DNA of 64,000 bases from Plasmodium coatneyi (Eukaryota; Apicomplexa; Aconoidasida; Haemosporida; Plasmodiidae), in contig NC_033566.1 in the NCBI RefSeq assembly GCF_001680005.1, positions 1,364,001-1,428,000 on the forward strand. Direction: 5' to 3'. Under the pieces are notes generated by a model. The model searched no databases. It was given only the letters and a program-made list of their open reading frames with translations, and was not told the origin of the DNA. Both the position numbers and the translations under genes were made by a program. Shown in pieces: positions 20,050 through 31,500 of the stretch. Positions within the stretch are counted from its first letter, which is position 1, and each line of letters opens with the position of its first letter.

Positions 20050-22711
20050 CTGTGGGGAAGTGAATTAAGTGTCCATTTGGTTGGTGTGCCTTTTTGGCAT
20101 CTATAATAGGGGGAAATTTTCCCAAATTGTGCACCTCGAAGTGGATACTCACTGGGAGTGCTACTTACCTTCTGAGGGATCTTACAAAAGAGTCAAACGT
20201 TGCAGAATGAGTTGGGCGTAGTGCTAATAATCTGAGCGCAATGGAGAGGGGGGAAGTAAACATGTAGACATGAACTTATACACATGTGGCACAGAACATA
20301 CAGCTTTAAAATTTTTTATGCTTCTTTTTTTTTTTTTTTTTCGTTAGGTGAGGAAAACTTGTCTAAGCTGTTAATCCGTTTGTCGGCCATTCCTCCATTT
20401 GTATGCATGTCCGTGGGCATCACAATGCACCTGTTCGTAGTTCTCTGCAGATACACAAGGAGGTGGGGTGTCTTCTCCTACCTATTAACAGCTGCTACTA
20501 GAGCTCAACTTCTTTTACAAAAATGGGGATATAATTGACAAAAATTACAAATATGCTACATCAGTTGGGCTGTTGAGTAATTGTGCGTTTCTCCTCAGTG
20601 TGTGATTTATTGGTGTGTCACCACCTGGGGAGGTAAACAATGATGTTTATTCCTTAAAAATTAAAGACAAAAATTCGAGCAATATAAAAAAAAAAAAAAA
20701 AAAAAGTGACAACTTGCGTGTAGAAATAATACTCATGTGAGTTTAATGTGTTGAAGTTCATGCAGACGGATCGACAACATGGGGAACTCTTTCGCGTCTT
20801 GTCCTGTCTATATGGACAACTAGTTAACTCATTTTTTTTTTTTTATTTCCTTTGCTGCTTATTTATTTTTTTTTTTTTTTGGAACTTGAATTCGACCGTT
20901 TTGTGTGTGCACATTTACCTGCACAGGTTTTGTTGTGCAGAAAAAAAAAAAAAAAAAAGGAGGTAAAAATGGCGGGAAAAAGGAACTATCAAAAAGGGGC
21001 AAGAAAAAGCGGACAAGCAAAGCGGGTAAACCCAAGTGAACAACCCGTGAACCGCCGAACAGGCTAAAGAAACAAAGTTGCGGAATGAGTCTAAGGGGCC
21101 ACTATATTGTGTACTTACAACTCGCGCATTTTTTTCATAACAAAAAAAAAAAAAAAAAAAAAAAAGCCACAAGAAAATTAATTTTCCTCCCATTTTGTAA
21201 GAAATATATGCATTGGTCAGCAAAGAAAGAGCACACTTTTTATTCTTCCCTATTAATTCTACAAAAAGATATACTGTCTTACCGTTCATGCATGACTGCC
21301 CTTTCTATGAGGCACATTGTTCATGTTGCTATGTCCTTAGTTACACTTACCAATGTTCGCAACTTTGAGTTTGTAAAAAAAAAGAAAAAAAAAAACTTTA
21401 CCGTTTGACACTACTTTAACATACGATGGGACAAAAATGAGAGGAATACCTGTGGACTGATTTCCATTGGTTATGCGCTCCTATGCACAGTAAATGGCAA
21501 AGCGGAGAATTCTGCTGGAAGGTGTCCCCATAAGTGTGCAACGGAATTCAATGATTTCACTAACCAACTTGGAAAATCGCCAAATTGGGAAAATTTCTTC
21601 ATGGCATAGCAAGGCTCAGCTTATGACTTGCTTAAAGGTGTGCAAAAAAAGAAAAAAAAATGGACGCACAATTTTTTTTTTTTTGGAACACTCCACGTTC
21701 TACTGCTTCCAGAAGGAATTTTAAGAGGCCTGCTTGAATTTTTTTTTTTTTTATTTTTAAAATAGACTTAATTTTGGTACATTGTAAAGGGGGCAGCAAA
21801 CCGTTGTTACGGAACGCATAGGTATCCTTCTAGCAGTGTCAGGTGACCACAAAATTGCGTGTTCATCATAAAATGGAAAGGAAAAAAGACAACGTGGATG
21901 ATAACCTTCCCCCTCTGTGTTTACCTTTTCTTTTGCGTTGCTCTTTAACATTGCTTGTTCTAAAATGTTGGGAGCATTTGCACACTTTAAAACGGCGAAG
22001 GGGGCATTGCGCCTTGGAATTTTTTTTTTTTTTTTTTGACGATAATGCATTTTAGCTAGCTGAGCTTTTTTATGTGTGCACTTTGGTTAGCCCCTCTTTT
22101 TCATTACATACGTTCGCAAAGGACGTACCTTTTTTGAAGGTTTTTGACGTGTTTGTTTTTTCCTTTTTTGTTACCGTAACTGTGCTACAAGGATGTTAGG
22201 GAAGTCAATTTAAATTACCCTCAACGGGTAAGAAAGAACTGCATTTTGTGGTGCCACAGTCGGGGATACGTTACTTTGTATAATAGGCGACGATGATTAA
22301 TTACACCACTGTTGTGGCAATTTTTACAACGTATTTTTAAATGTGCGCTGCGGGCTGTGCCGCATAGCGTGGATACAAATGGTTTGCTCGTTCGTTCATT
22401 TGTTCATAAAAATGGAGTCATAAAATAAGAGAAAATTTCATACGTGAGGAAAGTGCGGCAAAAGTATGTCGGACGGGCGGGAGGCCTCTTCCATAATCAC
22501 GGCACATTAACCGGTTCGACGTTTACTTTGGGAGGAATTCGCTTCCGGCAAAATTACACAGTTTTTTATGATTCGACATGGTGTGTACAGAGCGTACGCG
22601 GGAAGGGCAAAAAATTGCAAACTTGAATTTTTTTTTTTTTCCACCTCTAACTGTATATGCGGAACGTTTATTTAGCACGTTCAAGCATCTTTACGGATTG
22701 GAAATAAAATT
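20050..22711. other. Long intergenic region upstream of IMC1j
   Basis: 2.6 kb rich in homopolymers (T at about 20328-20341, A at 20685-20705, A at 20941-20958, A at about 21142-21165, T at 22020-22037). It probably holds the promoter and an unplaced first exon of IMC1j and the 3' flank of PUF3. Short forward frames at 20969 (32 codons, MAGKRNYQKG start) and 21494 (MAKRRILLEG start) are basic and coding-like but could not be joined to further exons. Confidence 0.4.
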
Positions 22712-24793
22712 CTAGTCGCTATCCTCATGGTGTGACTCCATGGTACCTTTAACGAACTCGAGGTAGGTGTCAAAGTGGGTAAGCGTGGGGAGCGTGTCTT
22801 TCAGGTCCTGGTAAATTTGCTCATTGTCCGCCTGCCTGGCTATGGTAAGAGCCCTCTCATACTCGGCCGCGTCATTGTCTTTGAGGAAGCGAAACAAATT
22901 GTTAACCGTTTTTATTAACTCAGATTTGATGACGATTTCCAAATCGGGGAGGAGGACATTGGAAAGGCACTGATAAAAGGGGATGTCCTCATCTAGGGGG
23001 ACCCCCGGCAGAGTTGTAGTTCCGTTTCCGCACTTGGTAAATATCTTTAAGATCAAATCGTTCACATTTTTGCAATTGTACGTGGAACTTACCTCTTCCT
23101 CCTCATTTTTACACGCAAGGATAATTTGTTCGACAAGGTTGACTATATTTTTGAGAACACTTTTAACCACTTGTTCATTTGTCGAGTGGGATAAAAATTC
23201 ACAAATGATAATTAAATATTTTTTGTCTTTTATATAATGGGCTAATTTGTTTATATCTTGGAAGATGGTTTGCAATTGGTCCATAACTGGTTGTATAATT
23301 TCACTTTTTCTCTTGTCCGCATCCTTGACACTTTTGGGCGCTTTAGAGTAAACGAGCTCTTTCCACTGCACGTATAAAAACTTATCCTGATTAGACTGAT
23401 TCAAATCGTAGAAGAATTCCATGACGACATAAAATCCATAGTAGTCATTAAAAATATCTTCAAAATTATTTGCAATTTTTTTTACCACAAAATCATTTAG
23501 CAATTTTGTATCATCTGTAATTTTCAGCAATCTAATGATTAGCAAAAAGTTTACACTATTTTTACACAAGTCGCAGATATCATTTTTTAGTACCTTTATT
23601 AGGTTCTTTTTATGTTTGTTTGTTGCGTAACCTAGGAGATATATTAGCGCTTGATTTCCTAGGTTGGTTGAGAGGAGGTATTCACACCCTTGGTGGATGG
23701 TTTCCATGATATTGGCCAACTCTTCCTCATTTAAAATTTTAGATGCTGTTAGGAGGATATTATGAGAAACGATATTGTAGAGGAGCTCCTTCTCCACCAG
23801 CATTTCTACCACCTCGATTAGGTACTTACACATTAGCATTTTATTTTCTTCATTAAACGTCTCGAACATTTCTTTGGTGTCTTTTTTTAATATATCCAGG
23901 GTTATATTTTTCATCCCGTTGGCGAGCTTTTCATTTTGGCTCTTTCCATTCGGGATGATCAGATAGTTTGTAATTTTTGTTCTCATGTCTGTTTTGACTT
24001 TTTGAAAAACAGTGTTCCACAGTCTGGAAGCAAATTTGGTGAAAAAAGTCTTTGGGTTTTTTAGCAACCACTGGTGAATGTCCTTTCTTATCTGTTCACC
24101 TTTCGCGTGTTTGTAAAAACACTGGAAGACGATGGACACAAAATTGAACGTACTGATGTCGCTCATATGTTCATACAGATTTGTCCACAACTTTTTTTGT
24201 ACCTCCTCTGATCCATTGATTACTAGGGAGGAGATAATGTGGTAGCCTAAATTGGTGCGCGCAAATTTGGCTAGCTGTACCTTTTTTAGCTCAGCACAGA
24301 GCAGATTTATTTGTCTCTTCTTTTCTTCCTTATCCTTTGTCTGTAGCAAGTCGTTCAATTTGATTCTCAATTTTTTGTAGTAGTCGTAATTTTCTACTAT
24401 CACCTTTTTTTTATTTTCCTTTATTAACTTTTTTTTTTTGGACTTGGACAGATTTTCGTCGTTCATAATTTTTTTGCACTTTTCGTTTAGAAGTTCTTTT
24501 CTCTTTTCATCGTCCCTTCGTTTGTGATTCTTCAGTTTGGGGATTCCTTTCTCAGCGCTTTCTTTGGAAGGTTGCCTTTTGGTTTTCTTCCCCTTGTCTG
24601 CGCTGTTCCCTCTGGGATGATGCTTCTTCCCTTTGGGATGGTCGCTTACCCCTTTGCTTCTCTTCCCCATGGGGCCCCCTCCCCGTGGCGCTTTTCCTTT
24701 CTTATCCTTTAGCAGGAGTCCACCACCATTGGAGTACCCTGCGTTGTTCTCCTTCTTCAACTTGTTCTTGTGTTTTGCAAAGCTTTTCTTCAT
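22712..24793 (-). CDS. PUF3: Pumilio-family protein PUF3 (PUM3/Puf6 type), nucleolar
   Basis: Single exon of 693 residues. The N-terminal 120 residues are strongly basic and lysine-rich (KSKKKKLIKENKKK), a nucleolar-localisation type of tail. Residues about 130-640 are a long helical repeat domain opening with the signature of the PUM3/Puf6 class (YDYYKKLRIKLNDLLQ, then LAKFARTNLGYHIISSL and KFASRLWNTVFQKVK, where classical PUF repeats have AFDPFGNYVIQ-like lines). The C-terminal CPL-like portion has PFYQCLSNVLLPDLE. PUM3-class proteins act in 60S ribosomal subunit biogenesis rather than in 3'UTR repression. In P. falciparum the gene next to PDX1 and IMC1j is called PUF3, which matches this position. 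PDX1 is divergently transcribed 1.3 kb away. Confidence 0.8.
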   Translation of the reverse strand: MKKSFAKHKNKLKKENNAGYSNGGGLLLKDKKGKAPRGGGPMGKRSKGVSDHPKGKKHHPRGNSADKGKKTKRQPSKESAEKGIPKLKNHKRRDDEKRKELLNEKCKKIMNDENLSKSKKKKLIKENKKKVIVENYDYYKKLRIKLNDLLQTKDKEEKKRQINLLCAELKKVQLAKFARTNLGYHIISSLVINGSEEVQKKLWTNLYEHMSDISTFNFVSIVFQCFYKHAKGEQIRKDIHQWLLKNPKTFFTKFASRLWNTVFQKVKTDMRTKITNYLIIPNGKSQNEKLANGMKNITLDILKKDTKEMFETFNEENKMLMCKYLIEVVEMLVEKELLYNIVSHNILLTASKILNEEELANIMETIHQGCEYLLSTNLGNQALIYLLGYATNKHKKNLIKVLKNDICDLCKNSVNFLLIIRLLKITDDTKLLNDFVVKKIANNFEDIFNDYYGFYVVMEFFYDLNQSNQDKFLYVQWKELVYSKAPKSVKDADKRKSEIIQPVMDQLQTIFQDINKLAHYIKDKKYLIIICEFLSHSTNEQVVKSVLKNIVNLVEQIILACKNEEEEVSSTYNCKNVNDLILKIFTKCGNGTTTLPGVPLDEDIPFYQCLSNVLLPDLEIVIKSELIKTVNNLFRFLKDNDAAEYERALTIARQADNEQIYQDLKDTLPTLTHFDTYLEFVKGTMESHHEDSD

Positions 24794-26132
24794 TTTGGCT
24801 AGTTCTTCATTTGCATCGTCCGCAGGGTTGGCATGAATTGGGAAAAAGTGGCGCCTACCAATTCACAACCTGGTGGTCGCCTTGGGGAACGAACAGAAGT
24901 GAGCAGTGCTAGGCGTTAGTGGCTACCTCAAGTAACGTTTTCTATTTTTTCCACTTCCGTATTAAAGGGTGATTTATCCGCTTACAGGGGGGGATAGTGG
25001 ATGGCCTATCTTTGTTTTATCGGTTGGGGGGCTAATTTATTTAATCTATCCATCTATCTATTTATTTGTTTGTTTGTTTATTTGTTCTTTCGTTTAATTG
25101 TTTTTTTTTTTTTTTCTGCATGCATGGCGGCATCCTTTAAACATACGTTTTGATTCTCCCCCTTTTGCACGGAAAAAAATGGAACCATTTATCGTAAGAA
25201 ATTAAGCCACGGGGAGAATCGTGCTGATATTTTTGCTCCATTTTTTGAAAGTAAAAAATTGGGTGAAGCGGGCTATATAATATGGGGGTTCATCATATGA
25301 AGGGCGGCAAAAATTATGTATTTCTTGTGGCGCGCCGAGATAGCCCTTTGATGCGCTTTAACCGTTACGAAGCAGGTATATAGAGCATACCGCATGCGCA
25401 CGCCACCCTATACGCATACTTCCCACGATGGCGGTATTCGCTCCATAATAATGTATATTATCCCGCATGCTTTTAAATCGTGAAGGTTGGCTGCGGGAGG
25501 AGCTATGCGCCCCGATGGTGTATTTTTTAGGGGCCCAATATACGCGGATCTACAAACGCGCACGGAGGAAATAGCAATTTTCACGTCACTTTTCACGCAT
25601 AGGGGGATAACGAACATGCTACATTCGGGGAAATTTATTTTGCACTAGTTTCTACCTCTGCACCAGTTGGGGGGGAAAAGTACATTGTAGAAATTGCAAA
25701 AACGCATGTCGTTTCCATAAATCGCATGCACTTGGAAAAAAAAAAAAAAATTCCACTCACAGTTATGTTGAAAATATTCTCCAAAATTATCTTAAAGAAG
25801 CAATTACGAATGTTTATGCAGAGATCAATTTGTATTTAAAAAAAAAAAAAATTACATTGATGTTATTCACTTCTCATAATTGCTGCAAGGAGAACAGTGC
25901 TACTTCTTCATTGCCCCTTTGACGAATCAAGCCGTAAGGGAATAAAAAAGAGAAGTCCTCTTGCAAAACATCACCGGAAGGACATTTTGACGCTTCGTGA
26001 AGCAGCCCTCACGTTTGTGAATAGGCATACCTATAGAGGTAATCCTACACTTAGTGCAAAAAAAAGGTCCACGTAGTGAAAAAATTCCTTTACCTTTCCG
26101 TTCCCCCCTTCCAAATGCACCCCCCCAAAAGA
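24794..26132. promoter_or_regulatory. Divergent intergenic region between PUF3 and PDX1
   Basis: 1.3 kb between head-to-head genes, so it should contain both promoters. It has TTTATTTGTT-type tandem runs near 25040-25095 and A runs at about 25736-25750 and 25839-25851. No gene or defined motif is supported. Confidence 0.4.
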
Positions 26133-27035
26133 ATGGAAGACCACAAAGATAACGATTCTATCCTGCTGAAACACGGGTGGTGTGAAATGCTTAAGGGAGG
26201 AGTAATAATGGACGTGAAGAATGTAGAGCAGGCAAAAATAGCAGAAGAAGCTGGCGCAATTGGAGTGATGGTCCTGGAGAACATACCCTCGGAGCTTCGC
26301 AGCAAAGAAAGTGTAGCCAGAAGTGTTGATCCAAGTAAAGTGGAAGAAATAAAAAAAAACGTTTCTATTAATGTATTGGCTAAAGTACGCATAGGTCATT
26401 TTGTGGAAGCTCAAATATTAGAAGAACTTAAAATAGATATGATTGACGAGAGTGAAGTATTAACAATGGCTGATGAAAATAATCACATCGATAAGCACAA
26501 ATTTAAGACGCCTTTTGTATGCGGATGTACCAATTTAGGAGAAGCTCTGCGAAGGATTTCAGAAGGAGCTTCTATGATAAGGACCAAAGGAGAAGCAGGA
26601 ACAGGAAATATAATTCAAGCTATAAAACACATAAGGACAGTACAGAACGAAATTAACTACCTCTGTGCGTTAAGTGAAAACGAAGTTTATAATTATGCCA
26701 AAAGGATTAGTGCTCCTTTGGATCTTCTCCTACTTACAAGAAAGTTAAAGAAATTACCTGTAGTCAATTTTGCAGCTGGAGGAGTTGCCACCCCTGCAGA
26801 TGCCGCCATGTGCATGCAGCTAGGTATGGACGGCGTCTTTGTAGGTTCCGGAATTTTCGAAAGTGAGAACCCGAAGAAGATGGCTACCTCCATTGTTGCC
26901 GCCGTGAGCAACTTTAACAATCCTAAGATACTCCTAAATGTAAGTCTTAACTTAGGCAGAGCCATGTGTGGTAGCACCACCATATGCCAAAAGTGGAAGA
27001 ACAAAAATGAGGAGCTGAATGACGGGGGAAAATAA
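26133..27035 (+). CDS. PDX1: Pyridoxal 5'-phosphate synthase subunit PDX1
   Basis: Single exon of 300 residues, very close to full length for the family. PDX1 is the synthase subunit of the glutamine-dependent DXP-independent vitamin B6 pathway; it makes PLP from ribose 5-phosphate, glyceraldehyde 3-phosphate and ammonia supplied by the glutaminase PDX2 (not in this window). It forms a dodecameric (beta/alpha)8 barrel in the cytosol. Seen: KHGWCEMLKGGVIMDVKNVE near the N-terminus with the catalytic aspartate, INVLAKVRIGHF with the Schiff-base lysine, the phosphate-binding RTKGEAGTGN with the second lysine, and AAGGVATPADAAMCMQLGMD with GVFVGSGIF. All key residues are present. The ATG at 26133 (MEDHKDND) is preferred over in-frame ATGs at 26076 and 26115 because it matches the usual N-terminus of PDX1 proteins. 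Confidence 0.96.
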   Translation: MEDHKDNDSILLKHGWCEMLKGGVIMDVKNVEQAKIAEEAGAIGVMVLENIPSELRSKESVARSVDPSKVEEIKKNVSINVLAKVRIGHFVEAQILEELKIDMIDESEVLTMADENNHIDKHKFKTPFVCGCTNLGEALRRISEGASMIRTKGEAGTGNIIQAIKHIRTVQNEINYLCALSENEVYNYAKRISAPLDLLLLTRKLKKLPVVNFAAGGVATPADAAMCMQLGMDGVFVGSGIFESENPKKMATSIVAAVSNFNNPKILLNVSLNLGRAMCGSTTICQKWKNKNEELNDGGK

Positions 27036-27187
27036 GTGCATACATAAAGTGCGTCACCCATTCGTATACCCTGTGTAAATTATCGAGGACGGTGGGTTTC
27101 ATGGCATTGAAGGATGCAACGTTTCGTTACTCCCACAACAGTTTAGCGCATTATGCTCCATGGGAATTTTTTATTTTTTTACCCTTT

Positions 27188-27220
<33 letters not shown>

Positions 27221-28568
27221 CGTTGATGATGTTACTGTTGTTGTTGTTGTTATTGGTTTTAGTTTTACTATTTATTTTGTTACTTTTTTTTGCTACTTTT
27301 TTTGCTATTTATTTTGCTCGTCTTGTGTGTTCTGTACATTTGAGTCCTCTGTGTTTATTGTAAAGGTACCCTGCATCTTTCTCCTTTCCCATTTCCCCCC
27401 TTTTGTGATCTTTTCATTTGCGAACGCCTCTTGTTGACTTCCTGTGAGACGTAGAACAATTTGTTTTGTGGAAATAACTTTTAGCCCTTTTGATGAGTCT
27501 GCTTAATGATTTGAGTAACGGATGGAAGTGTGCTGGGGTTACGTGGCGTTCCCCGGAAGCTCGCCCGCAGGGGTGTACGTACACGTGCCTGAACAAATCT
27601 GCACTTAGCTGCACATTTTGCCGTATGGACCACTCGGCAGGAAAGCACCTTCAACAGGAAAGAAAATTTTTCCTTAAATGCGAAAGGGGCAAAAGTATAC
27701 CCTGTCAGGGTACCCTCCCCGGGGATTCGCCCATTCGGCCTTTTTATTGGAAAGCACAAAAGGGGGGAAACTCCCGTTTGAACGTTTTCAAAATTACACT
27801 GTATGTACAGCGCAAGGGTAAAATGGTGCACCCCCTGATGGTAAGCGCATTTGCATGCAGGGGCATATACAAAAAGAAAAGAAAAGAAAACGTGATGATG
27901 GGGGAGTGGCCTTACAACGAGTTGCATGCATGTGCGGCCACATCCGCATGCACGTCAGTATGTACATCGACATTGGTTTATCCGGGTGGTTGGCGTATTC
28001 CCTCTTTATGCACGCGCGTTTCCCTTTGTTCAGGTGTGTATGCACTTTCACCTAGTTGCATCACCATAGCGCAAATGCTCGGTAATTGTTTGCCACACGT
28101 GCAGGTGTGTTGTGAGCAGTTGTGATCGGTTTGGAGCTCATTTGCAGTTTTGCAAAAAATTGGCAAATGTACATAGCTTAGTATCGCTGAATTTTTCGCA
28201 ATTTTTGTAACTTTTTCATACGTGTGCGCACAGTTTTCCCTGCTGGTGATGCCAATTTGGTGCTTTTCCGTCTAACAGGGGCCCGCCTAGACAGCGTTTA
28301 ACGTGCCAAGAGGAGGCCCCTTACTGGAGGAAGTTCCCCTATTATGTGTTTGGCAATTTCGAACAAAGAACGAAGATAATAAAAAAAAAAAAAAAAAAAG
28401 GGGGAAACGAAACTTTGGTTATGCCTCGTTTATTCTCGTGTACATGTGTTACGTCGAACTGGACACACAGCGTTGCGTTTTCTCCAGGTGACACTTGAAG
28501 TTCCCCTACCCCCTGCGTGGTTGCCGCGTTGCTTACCGCTTCACCTGCTGTTTGGCTTGCTCTGCACC
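27036..28568. other. Intergenic region between PDX1 and the methyltransferase fusion gene
   Basis: 1.5 kb holding a 29-base T run (27192-27220) followed by a GTTGTT-rich stretch. Overlapping open frames on both strands occur between 27480 and 28125 (211 codons forward, 148 reverse), but neither shows a domain, a start context or a plausible composition. Confidence 0.45.
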
Positions 28569-31500
28569 ATGATGGGCGGTGAAGTGATCATCGAGAAGAA
28601 CCCGGAGAGCAAATTCTGCGTGGCGAGCAAGGAGCCTTTGTGTGACAGCGTCATATGGGACCTGCTACAGAACTACTACCGGAGGGCGGCCATCAATGCG
28701 TGGAAGGAAAATGTTGTACCTTCCTTTGTGACGAGTAACAGCAAAATCGCCAAGGACTACGCAAGGGTGATAGTTAATTACATGAAGGACTGGTTCAACA
28801 GTAGCGAGTGTGATAGGAATGTACCCATATACATATTAGAAATAGGAGCAGGTCATGGAAAATTTACGTACCTCATTTTAAGGGCATTAAGCAAATATCA
28901 GAAATATTTCAAAAGCATGAACCTTCCGGACAGGCCATTTGTGTATGTATTTACAGACATCGCAAAGGACAACATTACGTACTGCATGAACAATGGGAGA
29001 TTGAAGCGGTTTATCAACACGAGGGACAGTTGTGACAGAACATTCACAAGTAAGAACAACTCTTACTATGATTCGGAGTTTGAAAAAAATGAAGAAATAA
29101 ATTACGATTCGTCGACAAATACATCGAGCTACTCCTCATCGTATGATGATACGGATTATTCAGACGAAAGGGTAAGAAATTATGCCAACTTTTCTATGCT
29201 CGATTTTGCCTACTTTGATGGAAATGAAACGGAGGAGAAAATTTTTCTACAGGTTTCTAAAAGTTACATTCCTGAAAATACCCCCATAGTGCTAATTTGC
29301 AATTACGTGTTGGATTCGCTTCTCACCGATGCGTGGATTGTTAATGGAGAGGATGACTTCAGGAGGGCGTTGCTTTCTGTGTACTCCCCCAATGTAGAGG
29401 AAGACAAGACCAATGCAGATATTATGTTACGCATGTCGGTCACGTGGGATTGGGAAAAAGTCAATATCGATGAAGAAATTAAGAAGGAAAAAACGGACAA
29501 GCCGTCGGATTATTTAAGAAAATATAAAGAAATTTACACTGTTCTGAAATTGTACTCCTATTTCAATCAACCATTGTCTTTTGTCCTTCCAGTGGGAGCA
29601 TTCATCCTATTTGACAGGATACTAAAGTTGAGTGGAAACAAATTACTATGCCTTATTGGTGATAAGGGTTATCAATCGTATGAAGAATTTAAGGGACATA
29701 GAGATCCACATATTGTAGTGCATGGCAGTTTGTCCTTTATGGTGAACTTGAACGCCATTTGTCTGTACTTCTTATCCAGGGGTGGCCATTACATACATAC
29801 CCCCTACTCGGACACATTTCAGATCGTCACGCTTTTGATGCATAAGAACCATTATGAGGGGGGTGACTACGAATCGGAGGTGGAAGAAGGAGTCTTCCTA
29901 TCTGGCAGAAATAGCCTCGGCGATGAATCCAACATGACCTACTCCACATTAACTGACCGCCTGAGAATGGATAAGCGAGGGGGAAATAATCAGTTTAATA
30001 TTATTGACTATTTTAAGAAGAGCTCTAAGGATGGGCATTTGAAGAGGAGGTACCAGAACCAACTTAGTACGGCGTCGTCCGTCTGTAGGTTGAAGGGAAC
30101 AACGGGATTGGGCAGAACGGATTTAAGCAGCCGCCTATCGGGCCGCTTCCCCCCTAACGACCAAAGTGTGTACAAAAAGATGAAAAAAATAAACTTAAAA
30201 AATTTAAATAGCATGTCAATAAAATTCGGGGGAACCATCTCATCCTTCTTCGACAACATGGAGCAGTTTCCACCCGACGTCCTAATAAACTGGCAAAAAG
30301 CAGTCATACACAATATCAACAATAATCCCGCTAATGTGAGCATAAAAGAGTTGATCTCCCTATTGAGGTATTCGAATCACGATTCGGACGTTTTTTACAA
30401 CATAAGAAATGTGTTCACCAGTTTGATCAACTATCCGAACATCAATGGAAGGACAGAGAAGGACATCCTCCTGGATATAAAAGAATGCTATGATAATTAT
30501 TACTCCTTGAAGACCGATGAAGATATTGCCGATGTGTGTGGTCATGTGTGTATGAAATTTGGTGAATTTGAGAAGGCCATATATTATATGAAACAGAGTC
30601 TGCGCAATTTTAAGCAGAGTAGACACTCCTCCACCTACATTAACATTGCGTCATGTTATAAGGTTCTCCGGAATTATCACAAATCGATTAAATTTATTAG
30701 GTGCGCTATTAAGTTGTCTAACAGGGAGGCTCGAAGGGGGATTCCTTCCGGGGAGGCAGGGGAAACGGGACACCACCCACAGGGAGGACGCACCCCGAAC
30801 AACCTGAATCACGCACACGACCTCCTGTACAACATCCAATTTTGCCTGAACCCAATTACCTACGCCATCGTGGGGGTCAATCACTTCGTGCAGAATGACG
30901 GCCTGTACTACCTCTCCTTCGAAAATCGAATAAAACTCAAGTTCATTTTTTTGCTCGCCAAGGAGGAGGAAGCAGTTCTACACTTTATGAACAGCAAGTA
31001 CAAAAGTGCATCCTATGAGAAAAGCACCCGCAACATGGACCTCTCCGAGGTTAAGGTCGTCAGGGTTTACCGGGCGAATGAGGTGATCTCCATGGAGGAG
31101 GTGGACACCATCCGATTGAATGGTGAAGAAAAAGCAGACGTAACGCTCCCTGGGGATAACCAACCGGAGGAGCAAAACCGATCCTACCAGAATGTAGCCC
31201 ATTTGAAGGTAAACCTGCGTGACTGCCTATCCAAGTACAACTTCCAGTTCTGTGTTATTGACGCCCCGTGGGCAATAAAGGCAGACGTGACAGAATTGAT
31301 GGTGGACCATTCGAAGCACCTCTTCACCTATGGTACTTTGTCTGACTGTAGTAAGCGCTCCATGGAGGTGATTTCAAAGTATAAACAAGTTTCTGAAAAA
31401 GTCAGTTGGGTAAACAACAACTACGTCCATGATGAAAGTCTGTACGAAGCGAGAGATGCATTGAACCATATAAGGAACGTCATATCCGTAACGGTTACTC

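Noticed and set aside
20969..21067. 32-codon basic frame (MAGKRNYQKG start) after a poly(A) run
   Set aside because: Could be a first exon with a GTAAAC donor, but every tested continuation reached a stop quickly.
27490..28125. 211-codon forward frame and overlapping 148-codon reverse frame
   Set aside because: Spacer with somewhat higher GC, no domain, high cysteine/histidine content typical of random frames, and frames open on both strands.
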